Origin: Clostridia bacterium
GTDB taxonomy: Bacteria > Bacillota > Clostridia > Christensenellales > Borkfalkiaceae
Reading direction: 5' to 3'
Length of the DNA stretch: 5,232 nucleotides
Assembly: GCA_900770685.1 (NCBI GenBank)
Contig: CAAGLC010000010.1
Location: 1 to 5,232, forward strand
The position numbers and the translations under genes were made by a program. Positions 3,943 to 5,232 of the stretch are shown piece after piece. Position 1 is the first letter of the stretch. Each line of letters opens with the position of its first letter. The notes under the pieces were generated by a model. That model was not told the origin of the DNA, ran no database searches, and was given only the letters and a program-made list of their open reading frames with translations.

Positions 3943-5232
3943 TTATTTAGATAATTTTTGGTTTAGCAACTCTTTTGCCTTAACTACGTTAGCCTTTCCT
4001 CTCGTTTGTTTCATTAATTGCCCCACGAAGAAGGTTATAATTTTATCAGGCGTAACCTTATAATCTGCAACAGCCTTAGGATTTGCTTCTATCAACGCGT
4101 CGATTAACGGTTCTAACTCTCCGTCGTTCATTGAGTTGATAATATCCATTTCTTTTGCAAGTTCTAACGGGTTTTTGCCGGTCTTCATTACTTCTGCAAT
4201 CAACGGAACGGCGTTAGTTCTAGAAATTTTCTTGTTTTCGCTCATTTCTATAATTTCCACGAAATGCTTGGGCGAAATATTAATACTATCTTTAACGTTA
4301 CGCATAAGTTCCGACTGTACCCACGTAGAAAGATCTTTCGGCTTGCTATAAATCTTTATACACTCGTTATAAAAATCGGAAATCATCTTGTTAGAAGTTA
4401 AAACTCCTGCGTCGTATTCGGTTAAACCAAACTCCGATACGTATTGTTCTTTTAATTGGTCTATAGTTTTCGGCAACTTTGATTTAATCTCTTCTATAAT
4501 TTCCGTTGGGACGTGAACCATTGGTAAATCGGGATCTGCAAAGCATCTATACACCGAGGTGGCAAGTTTTGCACGCATGGGCACGTTTTCGTTTTTATCT
4601 TCGTCCCATTTTCTCGTTTCGTTTAACACTATTCCGCCTTGCTCTATTATGGCGATTTGTCTTTGCGATTCGTATTCGATTGCGCGTTTTACCGACCTAA
4701 ACGAATTAAGGTTTTTCATTTCCACCCTTTCGCCAAGTTTATCACTACCCTTTGGCTTTACGGACAGGTTGACGTCAAAACGCATACCGCCTTGTTCGAG
4801 TTTACACTCGGCAATATCGCCGTATATATAAATTCCCCTTAATTTTTCTAAGAATTCAACGGCTTCGTCACCATTAGAAATATCCGGCTTGGTTACCGTT
4901 TCAATAAGCGGAACGCCACCCCTATTGTAGTCGATATACGACTTGTCGCCAATATGAGTGAGTTTACCAGTATCTTCTTCTAAGTGGATATCGCTTATCC
5001 CTATTTTCTTTCCGCTAGATAAGGTTACGTACCCGTCGTAACATAACGGCGCGGTTACCTGACTTATTTGATAAGATTTGGTTAAGTCGGGATAAAAATA
5101 GTTCTTTCTTTCAAAAAAACTATATTCGTTTATTTTACAGTTGGTCATAAGTCCCGATTTAACGGTAAGTTCCACGCATTTTTTGTTAACTACGGGATTT
5201 GCGCCCGGAAGCGCTAAACATACGGGGCAAAC
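3943..5232 (-). CDS. gatB: Aspartyl/glutamyl-tRNA amidotransferase subunit B (partial, N-terminus off the window)
   Basis: The visible 429 residues are open to the right edge. GatB is the tRNA-binding and kinase subunit of GatCAB. It activates Glu-tRNA(Gln) or Asp-tRNA(Asn) with ATP and amidates it using ammonia channelled from GatA, in the cytoplasm. Numbering from the first full codon at 5232: C-P-V-C (2-5), half of the family's zinc site; R-K-N-Y-F-Y-P-D (about 42-49); H-L-E-E-D (83-87), whose second Glu aligns with a Mg2+-site Glu of the S. aureus enzyme; D-Y-N-R (101-104); K-N-L-N-S-F-R (173-179); E-T-R-K-W-D-E-D (205-212); D-P-D-L-P (233-237). From about 280 to the end is the helical YqeY-like tRNA-binding tail with T-R-G-K-A-N. 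A GTG at 5175 could be mistaken for the start, but conserved sequence continues upstream of it. About 40-45 N-terminal residues are missing. Oddities are E-Q-G-G-M-R for the usual E-E-G-S-x-R, and R-C-F-A-D for R-Y-F-P-D/E. gatA is the likely upstream neighbour. Confidence 0.96.
   Translation of the reverse strand, partial: VCPVCLALPGANPVVNKKCVELTVKSGLMTNCKINEYSFFERKNYFYPDLTKSYQISQVTAPLCYDGYVTLSSGKKIGISDIHLEEDTGKLTHIGDKSYIDYNRGGVPLIETVTKPDISNGDEAVEFLEKLRGIYIYGDIAECKLEQGGMRFDVNLSVKPKGSDKLGERVEMKNLNSFRSVKRAIEYESQRQIAIIEQGGIVLNETRKWDEDKNENVPMRAKLATSVYRCFADPDLPMVHVPTEIIEEIKSKLPKTIDQLKEQYVSEFGLTEYDAGVLTSNKMISDFYNECIKIYSKPKDLSTWVQSELMRNVKDSINISPKHFVEIIEMSENKKISRTNAVPLIAEVMKTGKNPLELAKEMDIINSMNDGELEPLIDALIEANPKAVADYKVTPDKIITFFVGQLMKQTRGKANVVKAKELLNQKLSK

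Noticed and set aside
4136..4842. Several plus-strand open frames of 64-90 codons opposite gatB
   Set aside because: They are antisense shadows of a well-conserved gene, have no ribosome binding sites and overlap each other.
3943..5175. gatB starting at the GTG at 5175
   Set aside because: Conserved GatB sequence, including C-P-V-C and L-P-G-A-x-P-V-V-N-K, continues in frame to the window edge, so this GTG is internal.

Overview
The window looks like low-GC, Gram-positive-type chromosome, most likely Bacillota and probably Clostridia. The reasons are the AT-rich intergenic DNA, strong GGAG-type ribosome binding sites, sigma-A-like promoters with hexamers at or near consensus, TAA stops, an indirect (GatCAB) tRNA amidation gene, and a Gram-positive style surface protein with a signal peptide and a C-terminal membrane anchor. 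The species cannot be named from this sequence. Nothing points to a phage, insertion sequence, CRISPR array, tRNA or rRNA.

Layout, left to right. A small plus-strand gene (14-505) encodes an AllA / ureidoglycolate lyase-like cupin protein and ends at a rho-independent terminator (521-556). It converges on a large minus-strand gene (634-2739) with its own terminator (586-613). That gene encodes a 701-residue secreted, membrane-anchored, acidic, all-helical repeat protein. Next comes a 376-base non-coding stretch (2740-3115). It holds two candidate minus-strand promoters for the surface protein, one a perfect TTGACA-17-TATAAT, and a leader of up to about 190 nt with two hairpins, one closed by a GAAA loop. 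Then follow rsmE (3116-3832, minus), with its own promoter, and a partial gatB (3943-5232, minus). The gatB terminator separates it from rsmE, and the gene runs off the right edge, so its true start lies outside the window.

The genes do not form one pathway. rsmE (16S rRNA methylation) and gatB (Gln-tRNA/Asn-tRNA amidation) are translation housekeeping genes. The AllA-like gene is probably metabolic and may belong to an operon lying to the left. The surface protein appears to be an independently and strongly expressed unit, and it is the least understood part of the window. By eye its ectodomain resolves into nine tandem modules of about 61-75 residues, with two almost identical at the core. 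I see no convincing new multi-gene system. The repeat protein and its structured leader are the parts most worth following up.
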